NCBI RefSeq assembly: GCF_017377855.1
Contig: NZ_JAFREP010000014.1
Span: 186,001 to 250,000 of the forward strand
Length of the DNA: 64,000 bases
Origin: Acanthopleuribacter pedis
GTDB lineage: Bacteria > Acidobacteriota > Holophagae > Acanthopleuribacterales > Acanthopleuribacteraceae
Reading direction: 5' to 3'
Shown in pieces: positions 27,010 to 35,703 of the stretch. The notes beneath the pieces are model-generated. The model was not told the DNA's origin. It was given only the letters and a program-made list of their open reading frames with translations, and did no database searches. Position numbers and translations under genes: made by a program. The number at the start of each line of letters is the position of its first letter. Position 1 is the stretch's first letter.

Positions 27010-27044
27010 TAAAAAAAGGCTTTGCTGGTGCAAAGCCTTTTTAA
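27010..27044 (-). terminator. Terminator of the ffh-rplS operon
   Basis: AAAAAGGCTTTG and CAAAGCCTTTTT form a 12-bp stem with a 6-base loop, directly after the rplS stop at 27050. A T-tract follows on the minus strand. Confidence 0.9.
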
Positions 27045-27049
27045 AGAAC

Positions 27050-27409
27050 TTACTTGTGGAACGTGCGCTTCTCTTTAATGCGAGCAGCTTTACCGATTTT
27101 CTCACGCAGGTAGTAAAGCTTGGCACGACGAACGCGACCGCGACGGATCACTTCAATTTTGTCAATCGTAGGCGCGTAAAGCGGCAAAATACGCTCTACA
27201 CCGTAACCACCGGCGGAAACCTTGCGGACGCGGAAGGTGGTACGGTTCAGCTTGCGGCTGATACCCAAAACGATGCCTTGGAAGATCTGGATCCGCTCTT
27301 TGTTACCCTCAACAATTTTGAGGTGAACTTTGACGGTGTCGCCGGGGCGCATGTCCGGGCGTTCGGTGCCTTCCATCATTTTTTTCTCAAGTGATTCAAT
27401 CACTTTCAT
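27050..27409 (-). CDS. rplS: 50S ribosomal protein L19
   Basis: 119 residues, the usual size. Signatures are RPGDTVKVHLKIVEGNKERIQ, FQGIVLGISRK, FRVRKVS.GGYGVERILPLY and RRGRVRRAKLYYLRE. The start is ATG 27409; it lies four bases after the stop of the methyltransferase gene. It is the last gene of the ffh operon, before a strong terminator. Confidence 0.97.
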   Translation of the reverse strand: MKVIESLEKKMMEGTERPDMRPGDTVKVHLKIVEGNKERIQIFQGIVLGISRKLNRTTFRVRKVSAGGYGVERILPLYAPTIDKIEVIRRGRVRRAKLYYLREKIGKAARIKEKRTFHK

Positions 27410-27413
27410 AGCG

Positions 27414-28007
27414 CTAGCTCCTAAATCTTGATGTGCCAGGCGAAAACAAGCGGTCGACAATAATGGCGGCGGCACACCTTACCGAGAGGTGATTGTACCC
27501 ATCGTAACCGTAAATGGGCGGTAGAATCCGATCACATCGGTTGAGTTGTGGTTCGCTCAAACCCCAACTGGTCCCAAACTGAACCACGGCCGAGCGACCA
27601 GAACTTCCAATTATAGGGAAAAGCTCGCCAAAATCAAGATGCTTGTCACAGGGTTTCGCACTGGTCCCAATCAGCAGCGGTGGTTCGCCGTCGCGTTCGG
27701 TGAGCATCGCAATCAAATCGTCGAAATGGTGGTGAATGTGCAGTTGTTGTAGGGCGGCGACGCGGTCCGGGTTGTAGCTCTTGCCGAAGCCCTCGCGCCA
27801 GAAGTCGAGGATTTCGTTGCAGAGCCGGTGTTGGGCATCCATTTGGGTAATGCAGTGAAAGCCGCCGAGCCCGTAGGTTCGCGTCAAGCGGCAGAAGTCG
27901 TGCAAATCGGTTTGGGTCACGCTGGAATGAATGGTTTCACCACGGCGGCCGAGTACGTTGTCGTGGCGCAACGCGAGGTGGATGCGGCCGGGTTGGATGT
28001 CGCTCAT
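27414..28007 (-). CDS. SAM-dependent RNA methyltransferase, PF09936 type
   Basis: 197 residues with a SPOUT-like layout: IHLALRHDNVLGRRGETIHSSV at the N-terminus, DLHDFCRLTRTYGLGGFHCIT, LLIGTSAK, VQFGTSWGLSE and ILPPIYG.DGYNHLSVRCAAAII. This matches a trefoil-knot family often placed beside trmD in deep-branching bacteria. The modified RNA position is unknown. The start overlaps the trmD stop by four bases, so it is translationally coupled. Confidence 0.85.
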   Translation of the reverse strand: MSDIQPGRIHLALRHDNVLGRRGETIHSSVTQTDLHDFCRLTRTYGLGGFHCITQMDAQHRLCNEILDFWREGFGKSYNPDRVAALQQLHIHHHFDDLIAMLTERDGEPPLLIGTSAKPCDKHLDFGELFPIIGSSGRSAVVQFGTSWGLSEPQLNRCDRILPPIYGYDGYNHLSVRCAAAIIVDRLFSPGTSRFRS

Positions 28008-28753
28008 GAGCGCTCCTTGGCGCGGTAACCCATGCTTCTCAGCAATTTGACCGCTTCTTTGTCCAGCGCCGCGGTTTCCAATAGGTCGGGGCGCAAATCG
28101 AGCGTGCGCTGAAGAGCCTGTTTTTTACGCCAAATGCGGATCTGTTCGTGGTGCCCGCTGCGCAATTCATCGGGGATCGCCTGCTCTTCAAAAACCGCGG
28201 GCCGGGTGTAATGGGGGTAATCGAGCAAGCCGTCGTAATAGCTGTCTTGTTCCACGCTTTCTTTTTTGGCGACGACGCCGGGGATTTGGCGGGAGACGGC
28301 GTCGATCATCACGGCGCAAGCCAGCTCGCCTCCAGAGATGACGAAATCACCGATGCTGTATTCGCGATCCACGTGCTGATCGATGACCCGTTGGTCCAGT
28401 CCCTCGTAACGCGATGCGATAAAAATGAGTTGGTCGTATTGGGCCAATGCGTTCACGGCTTTTTGGGTGAGTGGCGGTGCCGCGGGGGAGGGATGAATCA
28501 CCAGGCGGTTTTCGGTCGCGCTCATGGCTTTCACGGCGCGAATCGCGGCTGTTGCGGGCTCGGGTTTAAACACCATGCCCACGCCGCCACCGTAGGGAAT
28601 ATCGTCCACTTTTTGGTGTTTGTCGGTGGTGAAGGCGCGCAGATCGTGATGGTGCAGGCTCAGTTGTTCGCCGGCCTGAGCGCGGCCCGGAATGCTGTGC
28701 GCGAGGGCGTCGGCAATGATTTGCGGAAAGATGGAAATGCAGTCGATGCGCAT
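28004..28753 (-). CDS. trmD: tRNA (guanine-37-N1)-methyltransferase
   Basis: 249 residues from ATG 28753. TrmD motifs are MRIDCISIFPQ, DIPYGGGVGMVFKPEP, LIFIASRYEGLDQRV, YSIGDFVISGGELA and PHYTRPAVFE. It methylates G37 of tRNAs, preventing frameshifts. It follows rimM by seven bases and overlaps the PF09936 methyltransferase gene. Confidence 0.96.
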   Translation of the reverse strand: MRIDCISIFPQIIADALAHSIPGRAQAGEQLSLHHHDLRAFTTDKHQKVDDIPYGGGVGMVFKPEPATAAIRAVKAMSATENRLVIHPSPAAPPLTQKAVNALAQYDQLIFIASRYEGLDQRVIDQHVDREYSIGDFVISGGELACAVMIDAVSRQIPGVVAKKESVEQDSYYDGLLDYPHYTRPAVFEEQAIPDELRSGHHEQIRIWRKKQALQRTLDLRPDLLETAALDKEAVKLLRSMGYRAKERS

Positions 28754-28760
28754 GGTGCCC

Positions 28761-29339
28761 TCATTCGTTTTTTGCTTGGTTCTCGGCTTCTTCGCCGTCG
28801 TCGCTTTCGCCGGGCAACAGGCCCGCGGGAAGGTCGACATACATGCGTTTTTCGTCGAGGTCGACGCCGGGGATCAGGGCCGCGGCAAAAGGAATCAGGA
28901 AGGTGCGATTTTGAGGATCGCGGACCTCTACCAAGTTCTGCGCGGGCATTTCGATGATGTCGACGACCTCGCCGTACAGGGTTTCATCGGCATCGTCGAC
29001 GACGGTTAGCCCAATCAGATCCGCGTTAAAGAAATAATCGGGATCTTGGTTGGCGGTCCGTGCCTCTTCCTCGGTGACGTACAATTTGGTGTCACGTGCG
29101 GCCTCGACGGCGTTGCGATCTGGAAGAGCGTCTACTTTATATATAAGCTTCTCGCCCTGGAAGCGGGCTTTTTCGACCCGCCAGGTCTCCATCGCGCGGT
29201 CGCGGTAGGCGTAAATCGTTTTGCGGTCACGCAACCAATCGGGGAAATCCGATTCGAGGTACACGACGAATTCGCCGCGAATCCCCTGTGGTTTGAGAAT
29301 TTTGCCCACGTTGACATAGGTTGTACCCTGGTAGTCCAC
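28761..29339 (-). CDS. rimM: 16S rRNA processing protein RimM
   Basis: 192 residues. The N-terminal RimM domain (YVNVGKILKPQGIRGEFVV) and C-terminal PRC-barrel domain (about 105-175, GLTVVDDADETLYGEVVDI and RTFLIPFAAALIPGVDL) are both clear. An acidic tail (SDDGEEAENQAKNE) is extra. It assists 30S head maturation. It sits in the conserved rpsP-rimM-trmD-rplS order, with the KH gene between rpsP and rimM. Confidence 0.95.
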   Translation of the reverse strand: MDYQGTTYVNVGKILKPQGIRGEFVVYLESDFPDWLRDRKTIYAYRDRAMETWRVEKARFQGEKLIYKVDALPDRNAVEAARDTKLYVTEEEARTANQDPDYFFNADLIGLTVVDDADETLYGEVVDIIEMPAQNLVEVRDPQNRTFLIPFAAALIPGVDLDEKRMYVDLPAGLLPGESDDGEEAENQAKNE

Positions 29340-29397
29340 GTTGAACCTGCCTTATCCCGCCGTTGCACGCGGTCAACCGGCGGCAGAAATAGAACGA

Positions 29398-29430
29398 GCC
29401 AGGCACCGATGCAAAGCAATGGTACCTGGC
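29398..29430. other. Hairpin in the khpA-rimM gap
   Basis: GCCAGGCACC pairs with GGTACCTGGC (one mismatch, 13-base loop) in the 177-base gap. With no T-tract it may be a processing or attenuation structure rather than a terminator. Confidence 0.4.
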
Positions 29431-29516
29431 GATCTTAACCTGGTTGGCATTTCGCAAAAAAGAGACGAAAAGCCCGGCTAAAAAGAAAAGTCCCCGGAGC
29501 TTGTCAGGATCGTTGA

Positions 29517-29747
29517 CTAGTCAGCGATTTGGACGACGTGACGGGTGCGCGTCGTGGCGCCGGCGAAACCGACGGCATGGTTCAAAGCGCGCAACAAGCG
29601 GTTGTTGCGACCGGAGAACATGCTTTTATCGGCGTCGGCAAGGTTAACCGAATAGACGATGGTGCGAACACCCTCGCTACGGCTCACCGTAACCTCGTCG
29701 GGTTGTGCAACGATCTGACGGAGGTAATCTTCGACCCAAGTCTCCAT
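29517..29747 (-). CDS. khpA: KH-domain RNA-binding protein, KhpA-like
   Basis: 76 residues from ATG 29747, the normal KhpA size and the normal position between rpsP and rimM. The first helix (VEDYLRQIVAQPDEVTV) fits KhpA. The GxxG loop that contacts RNA is altered: SGRNNRLLRAL aligns with IGRQGRIARAI, so the second glycine is Asn. RNA affinity may be reduced or different. The assignment rests on position and on the overall pattern. Confidence 0.8.
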   Translation of the reverse strand: METWVEDYLRQIVAQPDEVTVSRSEGVRTIVYSVNLADADKSMFSGRNNRLLRALNHAVGFAGATTRTRHVVQIAD

Positions 29748-29868
29748 GGTGACTCCTGAAATGTGATCGGGCAAACGAAAGCGACCAAAGGGTCGCTTTA
29801 ACAAGCTGGAACCAAGGTGGTAAGGGAAAAACGGAATCGGAAAAGCCCGCTCCCGTTTTCCATTCGCC

Positions 29869-30117
29869 TTAAGCTTCAGCTTTTTTCTGTTCTTTGCGCA
29901 GTAAACCCAAAACGGTATCGGATGGTTTGGCGCCTTTGGCAATCCAGTACTGGGCGCGTTCCATATTGATTTTGACGGGTTTACCGGGTGCTACCGGGTG
30001 GTAGAAACCCAACTCTTCAACGTGGCGAGAGCGGGGTACTTTGTCGTTTTCGGAAACAACAATGCGGTAGAAAGGGCGGTGTTTGTTGCCCACACGTTTG
30101 AGACGAATCGCTAACAT
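29869..30117 (-). CDS. rpsP: 30S ribosomal protein S16
   Basis: 82 residues from ATG 30117. The family pattern is clear: MLAIRLKRVGNKHRPFYRIVVSE, GFYHP and INMERAQYWIAKGAKPSDTV. It lies downstream of ffh and upstream of the KH gene. Confidence 0.97.
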   Translation of the reverse strand: MLAIRLKRVGNKHRPFYRIVVSENDKVPRSRHVEELGFYHPVAPGKPVKINMERAQYWIAKGAKPSDTVLGLLRKEQKKAEA

Positions 30118-30239
30118 GAAAATGTGCTCCTGTGATGTGCGCAAGCGTTGCTTGCAAGTTGATTAAGTTCGCTACGGCTTTAATCAGGCGTGAGTGCAAG
30201 ACTGAGCCGTTGTGTTTCTGGGGGTGTCGTAATCGGTGC

Positions 30240-31817
30240 CTAGCGCTTGCGACCACGCTTGCGTTTGGCTTTTTCTTTTTTGCGGTCGCGCTTGGGGCGA
30301 GACGGCGGGCGGCCGGGTCCGTGACCGGGAGAAACAGGGCGGATGCCGAGTTCTTTCAAAACCTCGGGCGGGACCTTGCCGTCGTGTTCTTCAATAATTT
30401 GTTTGAGTTTTTCCTCGTCGATGTCGGCGGGAATGCCGCCGCCCGCCATACCGGGAATAACCGATTGGGCGAAGTCGCCGAAACCCGCGCGGCTAAACAT
30501 TTGGGTCAGTTTGCCGAGTTTGCCGGGTTTACTCATCATGCTCATCATTTTGCGCATTTGCATGAACTGATTGAGCATGGTGTTGATTTCGTTGACCGAG
30601 GTGCCGGAACCTTTGGCGATGCGGGACTTACGACTCTGGTTAAGGATCGCGTGGTTGTTGCGTTCCTCCATGGTCATCGAGCTAATGATGGCCTGCATCT
30701 TCTTCATTTGTTTGGATTCGGCTTGGGCGTCGATCTGTTGTTTCATCTTGCCCATGCCGGGGATCAGCCCCATCAAGCTACCCAAATCACCCATTTTGGA
30801 GATTTGGTTGAGGCTTTTGCTGAAGTCGTCCAGGGTGAACTGGTTTTTCAGCATTTTTTCTTGGAGGCGTTGCGCCTCGTCTTGATCGACTTTCTTCTGA
30901 ACCGTTTCGATCAAGCTCAGAACGTCGCCCATGCCCAAAATACGGGAAGCCATACGGTCGGGGTGGAAACGCTCGAACGCGTCGAGCTTCTCACCGGTAC
31001 CGATGAACTTCAGCGGGCGCTCGGTAACTTTTTTGATGGAAAGCGCGGCACCACCGCGCGCGTCGCCGTCCATCTTGGTGAGGATCACGCCGGTGATGTC
31101 GAGGGCGTCGTGGAAGGCTTTGGCCGAGGTAACCGCGTCTTGACCGGTCATGGCGTCGGCGACGAACAAAATCTCGTCGGGTTCCAAGTATTCTTTGAGT
31201 TCTTTTAACTCATCCATCAATGCCATGTCGATGTGCAGCCGACCGGCGGTATCCACAATCACCACATCACGGCCGATATTGCGCGCTTCTTTCATGGCAC
31301 GGCGCACAATTTCCAACGGCTTTTCGATTTCACGGGAATCGAATACCGGCATCTCAACTTGACCGGCGACGGTGATTAACTGTTCTTTTGCGGCGGGACG
31401 GTAAACGTCACAGGGTACCAGGTAGGGGTTAAACTCTTCTTCACCCAACAAGCGAGCCAACTTACCACTGCTGGTTGTTTTACCGGAACCTTGCAGACCG
31501 ACCATCATAATGACGTAGGGGGGCTTGCCCTTGAATTTAATTTCCGGTGAACGACCACCCAGAATTTCGATCAACTTCTCGTGGACGACTTTTACCAACT
31601 GCTGGCCGGGATTCAGGCCGTCGGTTACTTCGGTGCCAAGCGCCTCGGCTTTGACCTCGTTGACAAACTTCTTGACGACCTTGAAGTTCACATCCGCTTC
31701 GAGTAATGCGACGCGAATTTCCTTAAGGGCCTCTTGAATATTGTCTTCGCTGATCTTGCCTTTGCCGGTGATGTTCTTAAAAGCACGTTGGAGTTTGTCG
31801 GATAAATTTTCGAACAT
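30240..31817 (-). CDS. ffh: Signal recognition particle protein Ffh
   Basis: 525 residues. The N domain (1-90) is followed by the GTPase G domain with GLQGSGKTT (P-loop), DTAGRLHID and TKMDGDARGGAAL. The methionine-rich M domain follows (about 300-440, LIPGMGKMKQQ and SRKSRIAKGSGTSVNEIN). A long glycine/proline then Lys/Arg-rich tail extends beyond the usual 450-residue length. It targets membrane proteins to FtsY and Sec together with 4.5S RNA. It is the first gene of the operon. Confidence 0.97.
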   Translation of the reverse strand: MFENLSDKLQRAFKNITGKGKISEDNIQEALKEIRVALLEADVNFKVVKKFVNEVKAEALGTEVTDGLNPGQQLVKVVHEKLIEILGGRSPEIKFKGKPPYVIMMVGLQGSGKTTSSGKLARLLGEEEFNPYLVPCDVYRPAAKEQLITVAGQVEMPVFDSREIEKPLEIVRRAMKEARNIGRDVVIVDTAGRLHIDMALMDELKELKEYLEPDEILFVADAMTGQDAVTSAKAFHDALDITGVILTKMDGDARGGAALSIKKVTERPLKFIGTGEKLDAFERFHPDRMASRILGMGDVLSLIETVQKKVDQDEAQRLQEKMLKNQFTLDDFSKSLNQISKMGDLGSLMGLIPGMGKMKQQIDAQAESKQMKKMQAIISSMTMEERNNHAILNQSRKSRIAKGSGTSVNEINTMLNQFMQMRKMMSMMSKPGKLGKLTQMFSRAGFGDFAQSVIPGMAGGGIPADIDEEKLKQIIEEHDGKVPPEVLKELGIRPVSPGHGPGRPPSRPKRDRKKEKAKRKRGRKR

Positions 31818-31936
31818 GGGTAATTCGTCTCTTTTATGGCATTTCTGGATGGGCGGTGCGCGATCCGCCGTGGCGCCGCGCGAGGTTTGTGCCGTCAGGA
31901 GCTAAAACTGCATCTGAAGATAAGGCACAGAGCGCA

Positions 31937-31965
31937 AGGCTAGCGTATGTAAGAATCGATGTCAA
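31937..31965 (-). promoter_or_regulatory. Putative promoter of the ffh operon
   Basis: On the minus strand, TTGACA (31965-31960) and TAGCCT (31942-31937) are separated by 17 bases, about 120 bases before the ffh start. The -35 box is perfect and the -10 weak. Confidence 0.4.
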
Positions 31966-32026
31966 GGCGAAAGCCGGGAGTGGGTCGTATGCTCACGAAA
32001 GCGCAACCAAACCTTTTTGGCCGGGC

Positions 32027-32860
32027 TTATTGGCGCCAAATCAAGCCGCGGTTAACGGTGTTGGGTCGGTGGGTAAAACGGGCCGGGTTGATGTCCCAGC
32101 CACCGCGCCGGGTGTAGTGGCAGGAGACTGCCAGCCAGTCGGGTGAAAGGGTGTTGTAGAGGTCCATAAAGATGGTTTCGCAACATGCCTCGTGAAAATC
32201 TTGGTGTTCCCGCATGGCAACCAAATAGGTCAGCAAGCTTGCCGGTTCCGGGTGTTTGGTGCCGCCGCCGGTAATTTGCACCGCGCCCCAATCGGGTTGG
32301 TTGGTGACCGGGCAGTTACTGCGCAGGAGGTGGGAGTGGAAGGCAAAGGCGCCCACACCCGTGGTTGCTTGAATCAAGCTCGCATCGTAGCCGGTCGGGC
32401 GCTGGGTGAGCGGGTAGGGGTCGAGCAATTTGCCCTCGAGCCGGCGGGTGGGGGGACGTTCTTGGGGGGCGAAAAAAGTGAGTTCGACCGTGACCCCCAG
32501 TGCCTCGTTGAGGCGGCCGCCGACCGCATCTGCAAAGGTTCGCCGTGAGGCAAAGGTTTGCTGGTTAAAGCTGTTAAAAAAGAGTTTGAGGCTTTTTGAT
32601 TCGACAATACCGCGGCTTGCCGCGTCGACCACCATCTGCACATGAAAGACTTGGGGTTTGCCGGTGAGATCGAGGTAGCTCACCTCGTACCCATTCCACA
32701 AGTCGAAACCGGAAAAGGGGAGTGACGCGCCTTGAAAACGCTCGCGGCCGAATCCGCGTGGCACGATATCGAGTTCGGTATCGTCGGCGGCGGTTTCTTT
32801 GCCCAGTTTGAGTTGGCTGAGCGCGGCCTCGCGGGCATTGGATGGGGTTGATGAAGACAT
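32027..32860 (-). CDS. queF: NADPH-dependent 7-cyano-7-deazaguanine reductase, long form
   Basis: 277 residues from ATG 32860, matching the long, duplicated QueF of proteobacteria. It reduces preQ0 to preQ1 in queuosine synthesis. The N-terminal half has DLWNGYEVSYLD and VESKSLKLFFNSFN; the C-terminal half has the catalytic cysteine motif RSNCPVTNQPDWG and HEACCETI. No other queuosine genes are near. Confidence 0.95.
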   Translation of the reverse strand: MSSSTPSNAREAALSQLKLGKETAADDTELDIVPRGFGRERFQGASLPFSGFDLWNGYEVSYLDLTGKPQVFHVQMVVDAASRGIVESKSLKLFFNSFNQQTFASRRTFADAVGGRLNEALGVTVELTFFAPQERPPTRRLEGKLLDPYPLTQRPTGYDASLIQATTGVGAFAFHSHLLRSNCPVTNQPDWGAVQITGGGTKHPEPASLLTYLVAMREHQDFHEACCETIFMDLYNTLSPDWLAVSCHYTRRGGWDINPARFTHRPNTVNRGLIWRQ

Positions 32861-32913
32861 GATCACCTTCTTTTGGAGAAAGGATGTGTCCCAAACGCGT
32901 CGGGGGACCGAAA

Positions 32914-33855
32914 TTAACGAAAAGCGCCCCAGAAGTCCAGGCCGACTTGGAAGAAACCAAACAGCGTTAACGCGATGAGGCTGCCCAGCACCACGCGTTC
33001 GACCCAATGGACCGAGTTGGGTTGGACCGGGGCGGTGAATAAATAGCCGAGCACGATCCCGGCCAGCATGCCGCCGATGTGGGCGAAGTTATCAATGCGG
33101 AGGATGTTAAACATCGTCAGGGCGATGCAGATGACATTGCCCCAAATCATAAACGCTTTGAGCCGGTCGGCGAATTCGCGGTAGCCGTGGCGTTTGAGGT
33201 AAACCCAGTTGGCACCGAGTAGGCCGAACAAGGCGCCGCTAAAGCCGACGGATAATGAAAACTGGTGGGTAACCAGGTAAGAACCCGCGCTCAGGACCCC
33301 GCCCGCGATGCCGGTGATCAAACAAATCAGCCAAAACCGCCGCGTTTGGAAATTGGTGTGGCTGAGGGGGCCGAGCTGGGCCAGGGCCATCATGTTCATG
33401 ACGATGTGTAATCCGTCGCCGTGTAGGAACATATAAGTTGCCAGTCGCCAGTACTCGCGGCGCAGCAAGGTGTCGTCGGTGGTGTTGGCGCCCATCATGG
33501 AGAGGGCTTGCCCTACCGGTGACCACCAACTTCCCAGCGTCGCCGATTCCGTGAAACGGGAGGAGAGCAGGACCGAGAGAATATAGGCCAAGGCGCAAAA
33601 GCCGAACACCATCAGGACCGAGCCGTATTCTTCGCCGTTGTTTGCCTCGCTTTCGTTGCGGCGTTCCGGGGCGGGGGTATCGAACACCGTATTGCAATAA
33701 TTGCAGGAAGCTTGGTTGACGCCGACGAAGTTTCCGCAGCTGGGGCACATGCGGATTTTGGGGCGCTCGTGCCGTTCCTCTTTTTTGAACTGCGCTTGAA
33801 ACCAGTTGCGTGCTTGGTTCTTCCATTGGCGGATCATTCGTTCGAATTCATTCAC
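32914..33855 (-). CDS. Rhomboid-family intramembrane protease with a zinc ribbon
   Basis: 313 residues. An N-terminal charged helix and a zinc ribbon (MCPSCGNFVGVNQASCNYC, about 36-54) precede a six- or seven-helix rhomboid domain. Catalytic motifs are present: HGDGLHIVMNMMAL, GFSGALFGLLG with the serine, and NFAHIGGMLAG with the histidine. The cytosolic ribbon is a common add-on in rhomboids of this type. Substrates are unknown. It lies 53 bp upstream of queF on the same strand. Confidence 0.92.
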   Translation of the reverse strand: MNEFERMIRQWKNQARNWFQAQFKKEERHERPKIRMCPSCGNFVGVNQASCNYCNTVFDTPAPERRNESEANNGEEYGSVLMVFGFCALAYILSVLLSSRFTESATLGSWWSPVGQALSMMGANTTDDTLLRREYWRLATYMFLHGDGLHIVMNMMALAQLGPLSHTNFQTRRFWLICLITGIAGGVLSAGSYLVTHQFSLSVGFSGALFGLLGANWVYLKRHGYREFADRLKAFMIWGNVICIALTMFNILRIDNFAHIGGMLAGIVLGYLFTAPVQPNSVHWVERVVLGSLIALTLFGFFQVGLDFWGAFR

Positions 33856-34114
33856 GGGCGCTGTTCCTTGTGGTGCGGGTTGCCGTCGACCCGGCCGGAT
33901 TTTTTACGCTGGATCGCGGTAGGGCGGCTGTTGCCGCCGAGCGAATGGTTTTTCCCATGTTAAAAGAAAAGGGCTGGTTTCGTTTACCCTTTTCCTGTTT
34001 TGTCGCCGATTTCTTTCCTGTTCCCGTGGGACCCCGTGGAAAAAAACGGGCGTTCGGCACCCCGCGGTTTTCGGTTACAATGCCTTCAATTCGAAATAGT
34101 TGGCAGGAGGAAAC

Positions 34115-34906
34115 ATGTTGCTTCGTGAGTTGTGGGTCTATCCACTGAAATCCGCGGCCGGCATCGCGGTGTCGGAGATGACGTTGGCCCCGCGCGGTCC
34201 GCTGTTTGATCGCCGTTGGATGATGGTGGACCCCGAGGGTAAGTTTTTGACTGCACGGAAGTTGCATCGTTTGCTGCTGCTCAAAACGGAAATTCGTGGA
34301 GACAGCCTGGTGTTGTCGGGGCCGGGGATGGCGCCGCTGGTTGTTCCCACTGCCGACGGTCGCGAGCGGATCCCGGTGACCATTTGGAAAGACACCGTTG
34401 ACGCGGCCCTTGTCGGTGGCGAGGCCGACGCCTGGCTGAGCGCGTTTTTGGGGACGGCGGGGCGTTTGGTCGTCATGGATGAGCAGGCGCGGCGCTGCAT
34501 GACGCACGACGCCGGCTTCGAACAGGACGAGGTTTCCTTCGCGGACGGCATGCCGGTCATGGTGGCAAACGAAAACTCGTTGTTGGATCTCAACGCGCGT
34601 GCCGGCGAAAACTTTTCGATGCAACGTTTTCGGCCAAACCTGGTGATCGACGGCGCCGAGCCCTTCGCCGAGGAAGGCTGGAGCGGGTTGCGCATTGGTG
34701 CCGTCACGTTTAAGGCCGTCAAGCCTTGTCGGCGCTGTGTGCTGACCACCATTGACCCTTTTACCGCCGAGCCACACCCGCGCGGTGAGCCGATGCGCAC
34801 CTTGAGTGGCTATCGCAAAAAAGAAGACGGCGTGTATTTCGGCCTAAATTTGACGGCGACCAACAATGGTGTGATTCGCCGAGGTGATCCCGTAACGGTG
34901 TTGTAA
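34115..34906 (+). CDS. MOSC-domain protein, YcbX-like
   Basis: 263 residues from ATG 34115 (CAGGAGG five bases upstream). An N-terminal MOSC beta-barrel (LRELWVYPLKSAAGIAVSEM...FDRRWMMVD) leads to the MOSC domain (about 115-262) with FRPNLVIDGAEPFAEEGW and the conserved cysteine in VKPCRRCVLTTIDP. Members bind molybdenum cofactor and reduce N-hydroxylated bases, sometimes with a fused ferredoxin, absent here. Confidence 0.92.
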   Translation: MLLRELWVYPLKSAAGIAVSEMTLAPRGPLFDRRWMMVDPEGKFLTARKLHRLLLLKTEIRGDSLVLSGPGMAPLVVPTADGRERIPVTIWKDTVDAALVGGEADAWLSAFLGTAGRLVVMDEQARRCMTHDAGFEQDEVSFADGMPVMVANENSLLDLNARAGENFSMQRFRPNLVIDGAEPFAEEGWSGLRIGAVTFKAVKPCRRCVLTTIDPFTAEPHPRGEPMRTLSGYRKKEDGVYFGLNLTATNNGVIRRGDPVTVL

Positions 34907-34923
34907 ATCCGTGTACCGTTTAA

Positions 34924-35084
34924 CCTAAGAAGCGCGATAACTCGCGGCGATTTTGGCTAAACCTCTGGGCTGCAACGGTCTGTGAAAATGCTCACCGCAC
35001 CCAATGGGTGCGCTTCCGCTTTCCCCAAACCATTTTGCTCCAGATCTTTAGCCAAAATCCCTCGCTCTTATCGCGCTTCTTAGG
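34924..35084. repeat. Repeat family B, copy B1 (161 bp with long inverted ends)
   Basis: CCTAAGAAGCGCGATAACTC... at the left end and ...TTATCGCGCTTCTTAGG at the right end are inverted copies of about 35 bases with some mismatches. They include GATTTTGGCTAAA at the left and TTTAGCCAAAATC at the right. The middle holds a small hairpin around CGCACCCAATGGGTGCG. Confidence 0.85.
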
Positions 35085-35090
35085 TTTAAA

Positions 35091-35246
35091 CTAAGAAGCG
35101 CGAAAACTTGTAGTTGTTCCAGCTAGGCATCTGTTTTTTAACGATTTGTGAAGATGCTTGTCGCACCCGACCCCTGCTCGCTTTTTTCACGCCGTTTCGC
35201 TCCAGATCTTTAGCTAAAATCGCCGCGAGTTATCGTGTTTCTTAGG
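35091..35246. repeat. Repeat family B, copy B2
   Basis: Begins CTAAGAAGCGCGAAAAC six bases after B1 and ends GCGAGTTATCGTGTTTCTTAGG. It shares TCCAGATCTTTAGC(C/T)AAAAT and TCGCACCC segments with B1, so the two form a tandem, diverged pair. Confidence 0.8.
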
Positions 35247-35703
35247 TAGAAGGTGGCGCTTAAAGTCGATCTTTTGTTCAAAGGGGAGCCGCGACACCTG
35301 GCTTTCGCAAAATCAGCCGTAAGACCCGCGCCGCGCTTTTATCTCAACCGCGCCTTGTGGGCCGGCCTGTTTTCCCGTGCCTTCGTTTTGAAACGGATGC
35401 TCGGGTTTTTCTTTTTGGTCGATCTCGGGCTTTGCCTGAAGGGCGGCTTCCTTCATAATGGAGCCATTCATTTTATTTTTTTCCCCTTCCTTGTGTCGAA
35501 TTGGTCCGTGCGGCGGAATTACCGACTTCTCAGCGGAAGTCCGTGGTCGTGTTCTCGATAGAACTCTGTCACAATCAACACCTTGCATGTTTTTTGGCGC
35601 GATGCGATCACCGTCCCCGGTGGTCGGCCGGCCGCCCCGTGTTTCCCCCAATGACCCACCCGCGCGATTCCCGATGTTTCGGAAGAAGAACTGGAGATAG
35701 GTG
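35247..35703. other. Intergenic region before the macroglobulin gene
   Basis: About 450 bp with no recognisable gene. Short frames here have unprotein-like composition. It presumably holds the promoter of the macroglobulin gene. Confidence 0.5.

Noticed and set aside
32914..34906. Rhomboid, queF and MOSC genes as one functional system
   Set aside because: Unrelated functions, different strands; the closeness of rhomboid and queF is probably only cotranscription.
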